Assembly: GCF_037975245.1 (NCBI RefSeq)
Contig: NC_092564.1
Coordinates: 362,601-426,600, forward strand
Source of the DNA: Apostichopus japonicus
Lineage: Eukaryota > Echinodermata > Holothuroidea > Aspidochirotida > Stichopodidae
Length of the DNA: 64,000 nt
Direction of reading: 5' to 3'
Below are positions 33,701 through 48,700 of the stretch, piece by piece; position 1 is the stretch's first letter; each line of letters begins with the position of its first letter. Under the pieces are notes generated by a model, which was not told where the DNA came from, did no database searches, and saw only the letters and a list, made by a program, of their open reading frames with translations. The translations under genes were made by a program, and so were the position numbers.

Positions 33701-36700
33701 GGGGCTGGGGGGGCTGCAGCCCCCCAACCATAACTTTTGGTGAAAATTCGGGTAATATGCTGAGAATTTTTTGGGCACCTACTGGAAGAATAATAATTTG
33801 CAGTGTGTTTTTCATTTTTTGGGGGGTAAAATTCGGCAATATGCTGAGAATTTTTCTGGCATCTACTGAAAGAATAATAATTTGCAATGTGTTTTTCAAA
33901 TTTTTGGTGAAAATTCGGGCAATATGCTGAGAATTTTCCAGCACCTACTGAAAGAAAATAATTTGCAATGTGTTTTTCAAGTTTTTTGGTGAAAATTCGG
34001 GCAATAAGCTGAGAATTTTTCGGGCACCTAGCAGTGGCTGAGCGTCCATACAGTCAGAGGGGGCGGATGCCCCTCTGACGGACTCAAATGGACTGCTGGT
34101 GCTCTTTTCAGCTTTTTACCACTCTTTACTTATTCGCGATTATTGACTTTTTTATTGCGCTCTCAAATACCTTTGACATTTGTCACATTTTGTTGGTGCA
34201 ATTTTCTGACAAATGGCGATGACACCTATTTATTCTTCGTTTATCTTGAAATTAGCAAGGCCTGGAAAGGGTCATTTCCGGCGATCTAGGGAGTATCTTT
34301 ACTCAAAAAACTTCTGTACGCTCCGCGCCAACCTGTGGTGGCGCTCCGCTTAGATAGTGTCGAAAAAGCGCCCCTACAGACCATTCTCTCCCCCCTGACC
34401 ACTACCCCTATAGCTCCGCCACTGGCACCTACTGAAAAGAAGAATTTGCAATGTGTTTTTCAATGGTTAAACTTATATTATTATCATTGTGTAATGACTT
34501 CCCCAATAATTCTAACCAATATGGAAGGGTAAAAACACGGAAAATGATTGTTTGTTATTGGCATGTGATGTAATAACCAAAGAATGCCTATATGATAAGC
34601 ACATTAACATGCGGAGCGCGCGAAAAATTTTGGTTACATTTTTCGGGCAAGTCGTTACAGCCCCCCCAAATCAAATGAGGCTCCTACGCCTATGTATTCA
34701 GTATCTTGTAAAACTGAAGAAAGAGGTCATTCAAAGTATTAATACTGAAAATGACATAAACTATTATGAAAAGTCATAACGATGATCTCTTGGACCCCAC
34801 AAATATTCCTCTTTGGGAGAAAAATGTATGTCCTTATTTGTTCATTCTGAGCATGGTAGCTGTATAGTGGCATATGTCTGTTTTGTATGAGCATAACCAT
34901 TTATACTATCAGTTGGAAGAAATTGTGACGTCCTCTATAAAGTTCTTTATTGAGAAACTTTTATCAAATTGGTTCACTTGCATTTTCTTTATCACCGTCT
35001 GAGCTGTCAGTAACCCTGCATGCTTAAATCTATTGATAGCTTGCACAAACCTCATTGGTTGTGTGGGAGTGGATGTGAGCCTTGCCACCTGTATATACAT
35101 GCAAACAACTGTACATGCGTCATATGGTCTTGTGCACATCATTAGCCATGATACAAACAAATGCACATTCAAAGTATACACTGGTTCTCCAAAGTGGCAA
35201 TTGCATTACCACATAGGAGGGGTAAGAAATATTAGTCTAAATGGGCTTCTTAGATGTTTCAGTCATTTGTGCCAAAATTAAAGATGCAATTGCCATTTCA
35301 ATTGTACTGCATTCATGTATGCAATGGCTGTTCCCAATTAATGGCATGGATCACATAAGCATGCACAGGTTGATTGTACACATACAGCTATATGGTCACA
35401 CATGCTGATGCATGATGTGTGCATTTTATATGTGTGCATTTTAAAATAATAATAATACCCAATTTATATAGCACTCTAATTAGTCAAGACATACTCTGAA
35501 GCTCTTGACAATGAGAACAAATTACTGAACGATACAGACTGTAATAGAGTACCGGAAATAAATAGGATTTAACTTAACAACAGATTTAATAGGCTATCTG
35601 AAATAAATATGATTTAACTTTACACCGGATCTAATTGGCTATCTGAAATATATACGGTTTAATTTTCACTGATAATTAGTTAAGGAGTTAGCATCTCTAA
35701 TAATTTATGTACAGAGTTCCACAGTGTTGCAGCTGCCACACTGAATTGAATATTGAGAGAAATGGCCATGTTTTGCAAGCTTTTTCATTTGTTATGGTCC
35801 CCATGGGGAAGTGAAATAAAGAAAAATGTTATAAATGGTTACTTTACATGATGACAAAGACAGACATGTACTTTGTCTACCAAGGCTTGTTGTCTAGACA
35901 CAAGCTGTTCAAAGCTACAACCCTATTGTTTATGTACTTTGTCTACCAAGGCTTGTTGTCTAGACACAAGCTGTTCAAAGCTACAATAGACTACAACCCT
36001 ATTGTTTATGTACTTTGTCTATCAAGGCTTGTTGTCTAGACACAAGCTGTTGAAAGCTACAACCCTATTGTTTATGTACTTTGTCTATCAAGGCTTGTTG
36101 TCTAGACAAGCTGTTCAAAGCTACAACCCTATTGTTTTTGTACATTGTCTACCAAGGCTTTTTGTCTAGACACAAGCTGTTGAAAGCTACAACCCTATTG
36201 TTTATGTACTTTGTCTACCAAGGCTTTTTGTCTAGACACAAGCTGTTGAAAGCTACAACCCTATTGTTTATGTACTTTGTCTATCAAGGCTTGTAGTCTA
36301 GACACAAGCTGTTCAAAGCTACAACCCTATTGTTTATGTACTTTGTCTACCAAGGCTTGTTGTCTAGACACAAGCTGTTGAAAGCTACAACCCTATTGTT
36401 TATGTACTTTGTCTATCAAGTCTTGTAGTCTAGACACAAGCTGTTCAAAGCTACAACCCTATTGTTTATGTACTTTGTCTACCAAGGCTTGTTGTCTAGA
36501 CACTAGCTGTTGAAAGCTACAACCCTATTGTTTATGTACTTTGTCTATCAAGGCTTGTTGTCTAGACACAAGCTGTTGAAAGCTACAACCTTATTGTTTA
36601 TGTACTTTGTCTATCAAGGCTTGTAGTCTAGACACAAGCTGTTCAAAGCTACAACCCTATTGTTTATGTACTTTGTCTACCAAGGCTTGTTGTCTAGACA

Positions 36701-39700
36701 CTAGCTGTTGAAAGCTACAACCCTATTGTTTATGTACTTTGTCTATCAAGGCTTGTTGTCTAGACACAAGCTGTTCAAAGCTACAACCCTATTGTTTATG
36801 TACTTTGTCTACCAAGGCTTGTAGTCTAGACACAAGCTGTTCAAAGCTACAACCCTATTGTTTATGTACTTTGTCTACCAAGGCTTGTAGTCTAGACACA
36901 AGCTGTTGAAAGCTACAACCCTATTGTTTATGTACTTTGTCTATCAAGGCTTGTAGTCTAGACACAAGCTGTTGAAAGCTACAACCCTATTGTTTATGTA
37001 CTTTGTCTACCAAGGCTTGTTGTCTAGACACAAGCTGTTCAAAGCTACAACCCTATTGTTTGCAACAGCAGCCTGCCTTTCATGTCAATATATAGAACTG
37101 TTTCTTTGCTTGCATTTCATTACATTTTAATTTCATTAGAAGTCAGTTGTTAGAACATAAAACTAATGTACAAAACGAATTGATATGGTTGATCAAGTTC
37201 CAAGCAACAGCATAGCATCCAAAATTAACATGGAATTCACAGAATAATGAAAATGCATGAAATGGAAATAAGCACCATTCCTTACTTCAAGAATACTAGT
37301 ACACTAGTAAAAACATATCCCTTGGCTGTGAGTGCTTGATCTGACATGCATACATTGAAGACTGCTAATCAAGTTTTATGCTTCTTGTAAGCCTATTTAG
37401 GTTCTAATATTAAACAAAATGGATGGATGGATTAATTAATTAAACTTGGTAGGTATGGTTAACAATAATAAATACATTATATTTGCCTCAATGGTTAACT
37501 CAAGCTATAAAGTATTCCTATAATCAAATTCATGATTCTTCCTATAATTTACAAATCTTCACATATCAACTTAAATGTGCAAAGAATCGTTTCAATTCTT
37601 GGTAGAGTGAGAGTAATATTATATGTGATTGCTCATGCTGCAACCATTTCCAGTGATCATTACATTTTGGAACTAATAAATGCTCATAAGTCAAGATATT
37701 ATTTATACCTACCCAACAGTGCAAGAAAGAAAGTCTAAAAGCCAAGAAATATGATTCTGTTGGTTTCTGAAGATTACTAACTCTGACAAGTCACAACCAG
37801 GTCCAAATTACAAAAACTCTGAAAACTGTCTGTCATGGTTATTGTAGGGTGTCTCAAATGGACCCTCATGATGTTGCTGTTGACTTAATTATCTACATAT
37901 ATACTGTGTATACACCTTTAACAAAGCGACATATGCTTATTAAACATTCTCTGTTCTCTGGTTTTTTATTTTCAATCCAAACTTGTAAGATTTTGAAGAC
38001 AGTAAAAACAGTCCACAAATATCTGGGAGCTACCTATCGGTCTTACATCACAAGTTTTTTGTTGTCTGAGGGTGTAACTATGTATGTATCACATAAATAT
38101 GTTTACATAGGGTTGTTTGGGGTCATCAGAAAATTCAGTTTACTCTCAGTTTTGGAAAAGAGCAAAGAAGTTTATGGGTCGAAAGGGATTCGAACGAGTG
38201 ACTGAACTGGGTTTAAAGCCCCAGACCTCTATCTGACAGTTATTCATTTACTTATGTAATTTGCTTTCCTTTTTGACAGTTTCTTGCCAGTCTTGTACAG
38301 CAGGATGGTCGCTCATAAATGGAAGATGTTACAGAGTGTTTGAAGGCAGCAAGAATTGGTACGATTCTCAGCAAGCCTGCATTTCATATGCAGGTGATTT
38401 GGTTGTAATAAAAAGTATGGACCTGCAGGTAAGAAGCATAACATAAATCATTTAAATGACATTAAGAGTCTGATCAATATGTTAAGAATCTGATCAATAT
38501 GTTAAGAGTCTGATCAATATGTTGAGAGTCTGATCAATATGTTAAGAGTCTGATCAATGCGTTAAGAGTCTGATCAATATGTTAAGAGTCTGATCAATAT
38601 GAGTCTGATCAATATGTTGAGGGACTGATCAATATGTTAAGAGTCTGATCAATATGTTAAGAGTCTGATCAATATGTTAAGAGTCTGATCAATATGTTAA
38701 GAGTCTGATCAATATGTTAAGAGTCTGATCAATATGAGTCTGATCAATATGTTGAGGGACTGATCAATATGTTGAGGGACTGATCAATATGTTAAGAGTC
38801 TGATCAATATGTTAAGAGTCTGATCAATATGTTAAGAGTCTGATCAATATGTTAAGAGTCTGATCAATATGTTAAGAGTCTGATCAATATGTTAAGAGTC
38901 TGATCAATATGTTAAGAGTCTGATCAATATGTTGAGAGACTAATAAACATGTTAAGAGTCTGATCAATATCCAACATGTTTAGAATCTGATGAATATGTT
39001 AAGATTCTAATCAATATGTTGACAAACTGATCAATATGTTAAGAGTCAGGAGAAGGGAATTATAGGTTCTTGTTCTATATTTTAGTAGTAGTAGTTTATT
39101 GCATCTCATATCGTGGCCCAAAGGCCAAATTACATAAGAATAACTTTTGTGATCATTTTCACTGTCCTCAGAACCAGCTCACTTTAATGGTTGTAGGATC
39201 ACTGGGAAGCTACTGGATTGGCCTTCAGTATAACAACGATAACCAAGGCTTTTATTGGGTTGACTCGACACCTTTGAATCCCAATGTCACGTCAGTACTC
39301 TTTATTATAACTTGTTTACTAAGTTTAAATCAGGTTTACTCACTATCCTACTCAACTTTGAGCTACAGTATATTTCAAAACTTTATATATTAAATAGTGT
39401 TTTATATATATATGTAGGTCAACAAAGCAGTGACGTAGCCAGGAATTTGAAAGACTGCAGTCGCTCCCCCTGGCTACGTCCCTGCAACAAAGTGTTTACT
39501 TTTCATTAATGATTGAACACTAAAAAATGTGCACTATGTCATAATTCTTTGGAAGTATATTGATGTCTCTTAAATACTTGCGACTTTAGTGGGAAAATAT
39601 ATTATACAAAGTGAAGCATTTTCATACAATAAAAACAGTTCTGTTTAGTGGAAAGCCTGCATGCTATGAAGTTTATATGTTGAGTGGATAGCCTGCATGC

Positions 39701-42700
39701 TATGAAGTTTATCAGTTGAGTGGATAGCCTGCATGCTATGAAGTTCATCTGTTGAGTGGAGAGCCTACATGCTATGAAGTTTATCAGTTGAGTGGATAGC
39801 CTACATGCTATGAAGTTTATCTGTTGAGTGGATAGCCTACATGCTATGAAGTTTATTTGTTGAGCGGATAGTCTGCATGCTATGAAGTTCATCTGTTGAG
39901 TGGATAGCCTACATGCTATGAAGTTCATCTGTTGAGTGGATAGCCTGCATGCTATGAAGTTTATCTGTTGAGTGGATAGCCTACATGCTATGAAGTTTAT
40001 CTGTTGAGTGGTAAATTTAAAATGAACCCCTATCCCTCCGTTCACATCCTAGCAATCATGGGGATCCCCTATCCCTCCCTCCATATCCTAACAATGTGCT
40101 CCCTTTCCTCCCTCCATGTCCTTACAATCATGATGATCCCCTATCCCTTCCTCCACATCCTAACAACCCTGGTGATCCACTACTCCTCCCTCCACATCTT
40201 AAAAATCATGTGTTCCCTAACCATTCCCTCCACAAACTAAAAATAATGGTGATCCCCCTTTCCATCCCTCCACATCCTCACAATCATGGTGATCCCCTAT
40301 CCCTTCCTCCACATCCTACCTAACATGGTTATCCGCAACCCCTCCCTCCACATCCTAAAAATCATGTAGTTCCCTCACCCTTCCCTCCACAAACTAACAA
40401 ATTATGGTCATGCCCCTCTCCATCCCTCCACATCCTCACAATCATGGTGTTCCCTCACCATTCCCTCCACAAACTAACAATCATGGTGATCCCCATTTGT
40501 TTGTTTCATGTATTGTATGGATTACATGTCATATAATTAATACTTACTTAATAACCTGACAGTTTTGTAACATGTTATAGAATGAATACTTGCTAAAGAA
40601 CCTGTTAGTTTTGTAACATGTCATATAATTAATACTTTCTAAAAATAACCTGTAAGTTTGTAAAATGTAATAATTAATTTAGCTCAATAATATGTTCATT
40701 TTGTAACCTGTTATAGAATTAATACTTGCTAAATAACCTGTTAGTTTTGTAACATGTATTATAATCAATACTTGCTAAAAAATATCCTGTTAGTTTGGTA
40801 ACATGACATATAATTAATACTTGCTGTATAATATGTTGGTTATGAACCTGTTATAGAATTAATACTTACTAAATAACCTGTTCATTTGTAACATGACATG
40901 GAATTTATACTTGCTAAATAATATCCTGTTAGTTTGGTAACATGACATATAATTAATACTTGCTGTATAATATGTTGGTTATGAACCTGTTATAGATTTA
41001 ATACTTACTAAATAACCTGTTCATTTGTAACATGACATGGAATTTATACTTGCTAAATAATATCCTGTTAGTTTGGTAACATGACATATAATTAATACTT
41101 GCTGTATAATATGTTGCTTATGAACCTGTTATAGAATTAATACTTGCTAAATAACCTTTTCAATTGTAACATGACATAGAATTAATACTTGCTAAATAAC
41201 CTTTTCGATTGTAACATGACATACTTGCTAAATAAACTTTATAGTTTCATAACATGCCATGGATTAAATCCTTGTTAAATAACCTGTTAGTGTTATAACA
41301 TGTCATAGAATTAATACTTGCTAAAAAACCTGTCTATTTGCAACATGACATAGAATTAACTTTCTAAATAACCTGTTAGTAACAGGGCATAGAATTAATA
41401 CGTACAAAATAACCTGTTAGTTTTATAACATTTCACAGAATTAATATTTGCTATTTAAAGAACCTGTTAGTTATATAACATGTCATAGACTTAGTTTTTA
41501 ACCTTGTCCAACAATATCTGACATCAAAGTTCTCATGTAATAGGTTTTGACCCAAAACAACTTCACATTCATGGACAAGCATTACCTTCAAAGACATGGG
41601 ACTGCCATGGGTACCAAGATGGCTCCTTCTTTGCTTGCCTGTTTATGTCTAGTCTTGAAGAACGCATGTTCAGTACAGCTCCCTGCCGTCCTCTTATCTG
41701 GTGGCGCTACATTGATAACATCTTCTTCGTTTGGACCAGTGATGAGGATAGCCTGCTCACCTTCATCAATCATATCAATTCTTTCCACAGCACCATTAAA
41801 TTAACCTCTGATTGCTCACACTAACAGGTTTACTTCTTCAATGTGACTGTTCGCAAGGAACACGGTTCTCTCTCTACTGACTTATACACCAAACCCACAG
41901 ACACACACCAGTATCTCCATTCTTCAAGCTGCCATCCCCGTCACTGCAAGTCTGGAATTGCCTACAGTCAAGCACTTCGTCTTTGTCACATTTGCTCGAA
42001 CAATTCCTCTTTCATTCGCCATACAGATGTTTTAGATAAACACCTCACTGCCAGGGGCCATAGTGCCAGAAGGGTAGTTGAAGCCATTCAGAGAGTCCAC
42101 TCCCTATCCAGATCATCTCAATTGGCAGTGAAGGACAAAAATGATAGAGGCTGCGAAGACAAGTTCCCTCTGGTTGTTACTTCCCACCCAAATCTTCCTC
42201 CTCTTCAGCAAATCACCTCTAACAACCACAACATTCTCCTCACTTCATATAGACTCCAACGAGCCGTCCCTGAAAACCCACCATCGCCTACAGACGTCCA
42301 AGCAACCTACAGGACCTTCTTGTGTGTGCTGCTGTTCCACCTCTAACTTCTAACTCTACAACCCGTCAGCATGGTACTTTCAAATGAGATCGTACTTCGA
42401 GATGCATCGTCTGCAGCCACCACATTGTTGAATCCAATTCCATCACCAGCCACAGCACCTAACCCACACACAAAACGAAGGGTCACATCACTTGCACAAC
42501 CTCTGATGTCATATATCTGCTCTCTTGTAGAGTATGTGGCATCCATTGTGGTGGTGAAACTAAAACCACCCTCAAGAAGCGGTTCTATGGTCACATATCT
42601 GCAACCATTCTTAACCTCCCAACCATACCATTAATGACATGTCCCTACAGGGGATTGAATCTTTAGGTAGTCGTCCTGACCTAGTTCGAATCAGCAGAGA

Positions 42701-45700
42701 GAGGCTGTGGGAGCAATGCCTTCGCACCATTCAACCTCATAGGCCAACATTCAGGAAGGACATGACTAACATTTCTTCAACTTCCTGTTTATAGTTTTTA
42801 ACATGTCATAGAGTGAATACATGGTATTGTAATAACTATTAGTTTTGACTATTGTAATCACATTCTCACAGGAGGTGGAACATTGGCGAGCCAAATAGTA
42901 TTGGATCAGGAACAGATTGTGTGGAATTGTACGGTACCTCTGGTCTGTGGAATGATGAGCACTGCACTTCTTCAGCTGGCTATATCTGTGAAAGGGGCAC
43001 AGGTAAGGGAATTTGATTTTCAAATTATTATTGCATCTTTATAACATTAATCACACTAATTAGCAAATCTGAAATCCTGAATAAATCACTTACTTTGTAC
43101 TTTCTCTTAATGATTTGAAATTAACCTTTTGACTATTCAAGAATTTTTTTTCACTTCATTTTTTTACAATACCCTTAATGTGATAAAACAATTCAGCCAC
43201 AAACTAAATCAAATCGAAGAGAGAAAACTTAAATTTACTTGCAAAAGTCATAAATTAACAAAAATCAATGAACATCCAAAATTAAAGTAAAATTTATTAG
43301 CATTTGGGAATTTGTATTTTGATTTGCAGGTATATTTTTGACATTCAAACATTAAAAAATCACGGGATTACCTATATCATGAAAACCCTGAAAGCAAACA
43401 TCAGTCAAATTGAATTATGATTTCCTTTAATCCAATTGCATTGAACTTCCTTCCAGAACGTTTGTCATAGATACAATGGTAAAACAAATGTTCTGTTTCC
43501 TCAGAGTGAACAAAGCATAGAGTTAATTATTTTCATTCCTGAAAGTGAATTATTATCAGCTAAAATTTGATGAAGGAAAAGCGATTGCAGAAATATTACT
43601 GCGAGATCATTCACGACTTTGTATGGCAGAATAAAAATGTTATTCAAGTTGAGCCTTACATGAATACTCATGCTCTGTCACTTTATAATGGCAGACGGAC
43701 CTACACATAAACCATTAATTAACTTATTATCAAAAATTAAAGTTATTACATAGGAGAACTCATACAAATCAGGAAATTACTCTCACTTATAGGAAGAAAA
43801 TCTGAGTATTGGTAACTAAAATTGTTAATATGCATATTCAGGATTACCGAACCAACATAACATTAAAGTTTTCACATAGATAATTCCATTACTCCAGAGA
43901 TTATGATGGAAGAGAACATTGTTATTGACCATGATATGACTATTGTTTAAAATAATTAGAATCTTGGCAGTAAATGTTCAGCCCAAGCCTCACACACTTC
44001 TCTATCAAAATAATTATATATACAAGAATTGCCTCCTATTGAAATTTCACTTGAAAAGAAAAGCATCACTGAACTGCTTTAAATGCAAATGAAAGATTTT
44101 CCAGCTAAATATTGCTTCACCCAGCTACAATTCAGACTTTTAACAAAAGACTCTTTATCTGTCACTTTGAAACCAACATTAATCTTCTCTATCTGTCACG
44201 TCCAAACCACCATTAATCTTCCCATTTATAAGGGTGCTATTAAAGGACTCTCTATCTGTCACGTCCAAACCACCATTAATCTTCCCATTTATAAGGGTGC
44301 TAGTAAAGGACTCTCTATCTGTCACGTCCAAACCACCATTAATCTCCCCATTTATAAGGGTGCTAGTAAAGGACTCTCTATCTGTCACGTCCAAACCACC
44401 ATTAATCTTCCCATTTATAAGGGTGCTATTAAAGGACTCTCTATCTGTCACGTCCAAACCACCATTAATCTTCCCATTTATAAGGGTGCTAGTAAAGGAC
44501 TCTCTATCTGTCACGTCCAAACCACCATTAATCTTCCCATTTATAAGGGTGCTAGTAAAGGACTCTCTATCTGTCACGTCCAAACCACCATTAATCTTCC
44601 CATTTATAAGGGTGCTAGTAAAGGACTCTCTATCTGTCACGTCCAAACCACCATTAATCTCCCCATTTATAAGGGTGCCAGTAAAGGACTCTATCTGTCA
44701 CGTCCAAACCACCATTAATCTCCCCATTTATAAGGGTGCCAGTAAAGGACTCTCTATCTGTCACGTCCAAACCACCATTAATCTCCCCATTTATAAGGGT
44801 GCCAGTAAAGGACTCTCTATCTGTCACGTCCAAACCACCATTAATCTCCCCTTTTATAAGGGTGCCAGTAAAGGACTCTCTATCTGTCACGTCCAAACCA
44901 CCATTAATCTTCCCATTTATAAGGGTGCCAGTAAAGGACTCTCTATCTGTCACGTCCAAACCACCATTAATCTTCCCATTTATAAGGGTGCCATTAAAGG
45001 ACTCTCTATCTGTCACGTCCAAACCACCATTAATCTTCCCATTTATAAGGGTGCCATTAAAGGACTCTCTATCTGTCACGTCCAAACCACCATTAATCTT
45101 CCCATTTATAAGGGTGCCATTAAAGGACTCTCTATCTGTCACGTCCAAACCACCATTAATCTTCCCATTTATAAGGGTGCCATTAAAAGACTCTCTATCT
45201 GTCACGTCCAAACCACCATTAATCTTCCCATTTATAAGGGTGCCAGTAAAAGACTCTCTATCTGTCACGTCCAAACCACCATTAATCTTCCCATTTATAA
45301 GGGTGCCAGTAAAAGACTCTATCTGTCACGTCCAAACCACCATTAATCTTCCCATTTATAAGGGTGCCATTAAAGGACTCTCTATCTGTCACGTCCAAAC
45401 CACCATTAATCTTCCCATTTATAAGGGTGCCATTAAAGGACTCTCTATCTGTCACGTCCAAACCACCATTAATCTTCCCATTTATAAGGGTGCCATTAAA
45501 GGACTCTCTATCTGTCACGTCCAAACCACCATTAATCTTCCCATTTATAAGGGTGCCATTAAAGGACTCTCTATCTGTCACGTCCAAACCACCATTAATC
45601 TTCCCATTTATAAGGGTGCCATTAAAGGACTCTCTATCTGTCACGTCCAAACCACCATTAATCTCCCGATTTATAAGGGTGCCATTAAAGGACTCTCTAT

Positions 45701-48700
45701 CTGTCACGTCCAAACCACCATTAATCTTCCCATTTATAAGGGTGCCATTAAAGGACTCTCTATCTGTCACGTCCAAACCACCATTAATCTTCCCATTTAT
45801 AAGGGTGCCATTAAAGGACTCTCTATCTGTCACGTCCAAACCACCATTAATCTTCCCATTTATAAGGGTGCCATTAAAGGACTCTCTCTGTCACGTCCAA
45901 ACCACCATTAATCTTCCGATTTATGAGGGTGCCATTAAAGGACTCTCTATCTGTCACGTCCAAACCACCATTAATCTTCCGATTTATGAGGGTGCCATTA
46001 AAGGACTCTCTATCTGTCACGTCCAAACCACCATTAATCTCCCCATTTATGAGGGTGCCATTAAAGGACTCTCTATCTGTCACGTCCAAACCACCATTAA
46101 TCATCCCATTTATGAGAATGCTATTTAAGGACTCTATCTGTCACGTCCAAACCACCATTAATCTTCCCATTTATAAGGATGCTATTAAAGGACTCTCTAT
46201 CTGTCACGTCCAAACCACCATTAATCTTCCGATTTATAAGGGTGCTATTAAAGGACTCTCTATCTGTCACGTCCAAACCACCATTAATCTTCCGATTTAT
46301 GAGGGTGCTATTAAAGGACTCTCTATCTGTCACGTCCAAACCACCATTAATCTTCTCATTTATAAGGGTGCTAAGGACTCTCTATCTGTCCAAACCACCA
46401 TTAATCTTCCGATATATAAGGGTGCTAAGGACTCTCTATCTGTCCAAACCACCATTAATCTTCCGTTTTATATGGGTACTATGCCTGAACTTGATTTATG
46501 ATTCCAGATAAAGTTATGTGAAACCATATTGTAATTTTCAATGAAACTAAGTGGATTAGGCAAAACACTAAGGAGAAAAACAAGCTATGATATGGCCAAA
46601 CTCTTAATTACAGTTATTTTACCAGGAGATATCAAGCCTGAGTTGACCACAGCCAAAGTAAATTTTTACCCTGGACAGCTTGGGAAGATAATTTAAGGTG
46701 AAAAATCATCACTCTTATTAATAAAAGTGACACCAAGATATGTGATGGGTCCAAAGTTAACATTAAAACCATAGTCATGGAAACAGTCGAGGACCCGAGT
46801 AGAAACTCACTCAAATTAACTTTCAACCCTGAAACAGCATAAAAATAATTTAAGAACTTTAACAGCATCTACAAGAGATGAACGCAACCAATTCAGGAAC
46901 AGAACAGTATCATCAGCGTATTTGAAATGTTAATCTCCTGAATTACAAGTATTAATACCCTTAATACTTTGATAAGGATAAACCAGGTTACTTAGAAATC
47001 CTGAACAAAGAATGAAGAGATATGGGCTGAGTGGGCAACCCTACCTAACATCACGAGAAATACTAACATGCTGGGAAAGATGCCTGTTATTAGTAACACA
47101 AGATGTAACTTTTCCTTAATAGGTTTTATCCCACCTGATAACATTTGGACCAAAATTGTAAAGTTTAAACTTTCAAAAATTAACTCCCACTCCAGACAGT
47201 CAAATGCCTTGCAAAGTCTTAAAAGAGAAGCATACCTCAAATTCCCTTAGCATCACAGTAGTCAATGAGTTCCAAATTGAGTTCCAAAACTTTAAAAAAA
47301 ATTGTTCCTGCCAGTGAAACGTCTCATCAGAAAGCCAGTTTGCTCCTCGCTAAGAAGGAGATTTAAAACCTCTTTGATGCGGAAAGCCAAACATTTGGCC
47401 CCATTCTTGTAATCTGTTTTTACAATTGCTATAAGCCACCAATTTTTTAAATCATATGACTCCTTTGAAGGTTTTGTAATCAAAGAAATGATAGCCCCAC
47501 CCTGTTCATCTGATAAATGCATATCTTCAAATCTGCTAAGGTACTATTCATCCATTCAGAGGAATAACTAATAAGTAAACTTTCCAACCTGGCAATCTCA
47601 CATATGAGGTAGTGTTCATAACAATTTATTTTCTTTGGCATGGATGGAAGAATACTGCATACTTGAAGACTAATGCAGATGTTCAATTTAACAGCTTCTC
47701 ATAAAAGGGAATTGTTCGAGTCAGGGAAAAAAGAACCAGTATAATTTATACCAACTACAGAATAACAATAATATAATCCTGTAAAAGACAAATGTTAAGT
47801 TTCCAGTATCCACATCCCCAGGGTTTGCATTACAATTAATAAAAGAGAAACTCTAGAATGATCGGACATAAGAATGGAAACAATCTCAGATGCGTTCACA
47901 CTTTGAACAACATGTTTGGAGCATTAAAGGATTGAGTTAACAGTGAATTAAATTATCAACTGAAGATTATCAGGTGAAATGCTGGACATATGGGTTAGTG
48001 TAACACACACTTAAGAGAAAACTAGTATATAACAGAGTTGGTGAAATCATATGTTTAAACATTAATGCCACAAACTAAAGAGAGGACTAGTATATATCAG
48101 TGATGGTGAAAACCAGCTGTTTAACATTAATGCCACAAACTAAAGAGAAGACTAGTGTCTATCAGTGATGGTGAAAACCAGCTGTTTAACATTAATGCCA
48201 CAAAAGAGAAAACTAGTATATTACTGAATTAGGTGCGAAGGACACTGTGTCCCTTTGCCCTCTGGCGAGTAATCCTCCTCAATCTGGTCTATCTGCTGCG
48301 CAGCTTTCAGCAGCTTGGGTTGTCATACCTAGGTCTTTCTGGATTAGCTCCTTCCATCCTGAAGGTGGTCGTCCTGGAGGTCTTGGCTTGCTGAAGTCAT
48401 TCTTGAATGCTTGGTATGGAAGCCGATGCTCCGGCATCCTAAAGACATGGCCGGCCCATTTCAGGCGTCTCTTGCAGATTGCAGCATTGATGGTAGTTGT
48501 TACATTCAGCCTTTGTCTGCTGGTGTTGTTCCTCACTTTATCTAGGATGGAGACACCCAGTATTGCTCTGAGACATCTCATTTCAAAGACATAAAGTCGA
48601 TGACGATCTTTTTCACGGAGTGCCCAGGATTCAGAGCTGTTTGTTGCTATTAGCAGAATGATGGCCTGGTAAATCCTTACTTTCAGGGATCTGGTGATGT

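Noticed and set aside
39086-39160. TAGTAGTAGTAG + ATATCGTGGCCCAAAGGCCAA as a LINE or SINE 3' end next to exon 3
   Set aside because: Suggestive of a retroelement tail, but too short to assign strand or family, so not listed as a feature.
41547-42634. Frames at 41547-41804, 41843-42346 and 42371-42634 as host genes
   Set aside because: Their motifs are those of a Penelope-like RT and GIY-YIG nuclease in shifted frames, so they belong to a decayed element.
44083-46501. Frames of up to 391 codons encoding repeated SVTSKPPLIFPFIRV or LSICHVQTTINLPIYKG
   Set aside because: Translations of the 63-bp array. The only frame with meaning is the minus-strand one, as a LINE-derived motif, and it is not a host gene.
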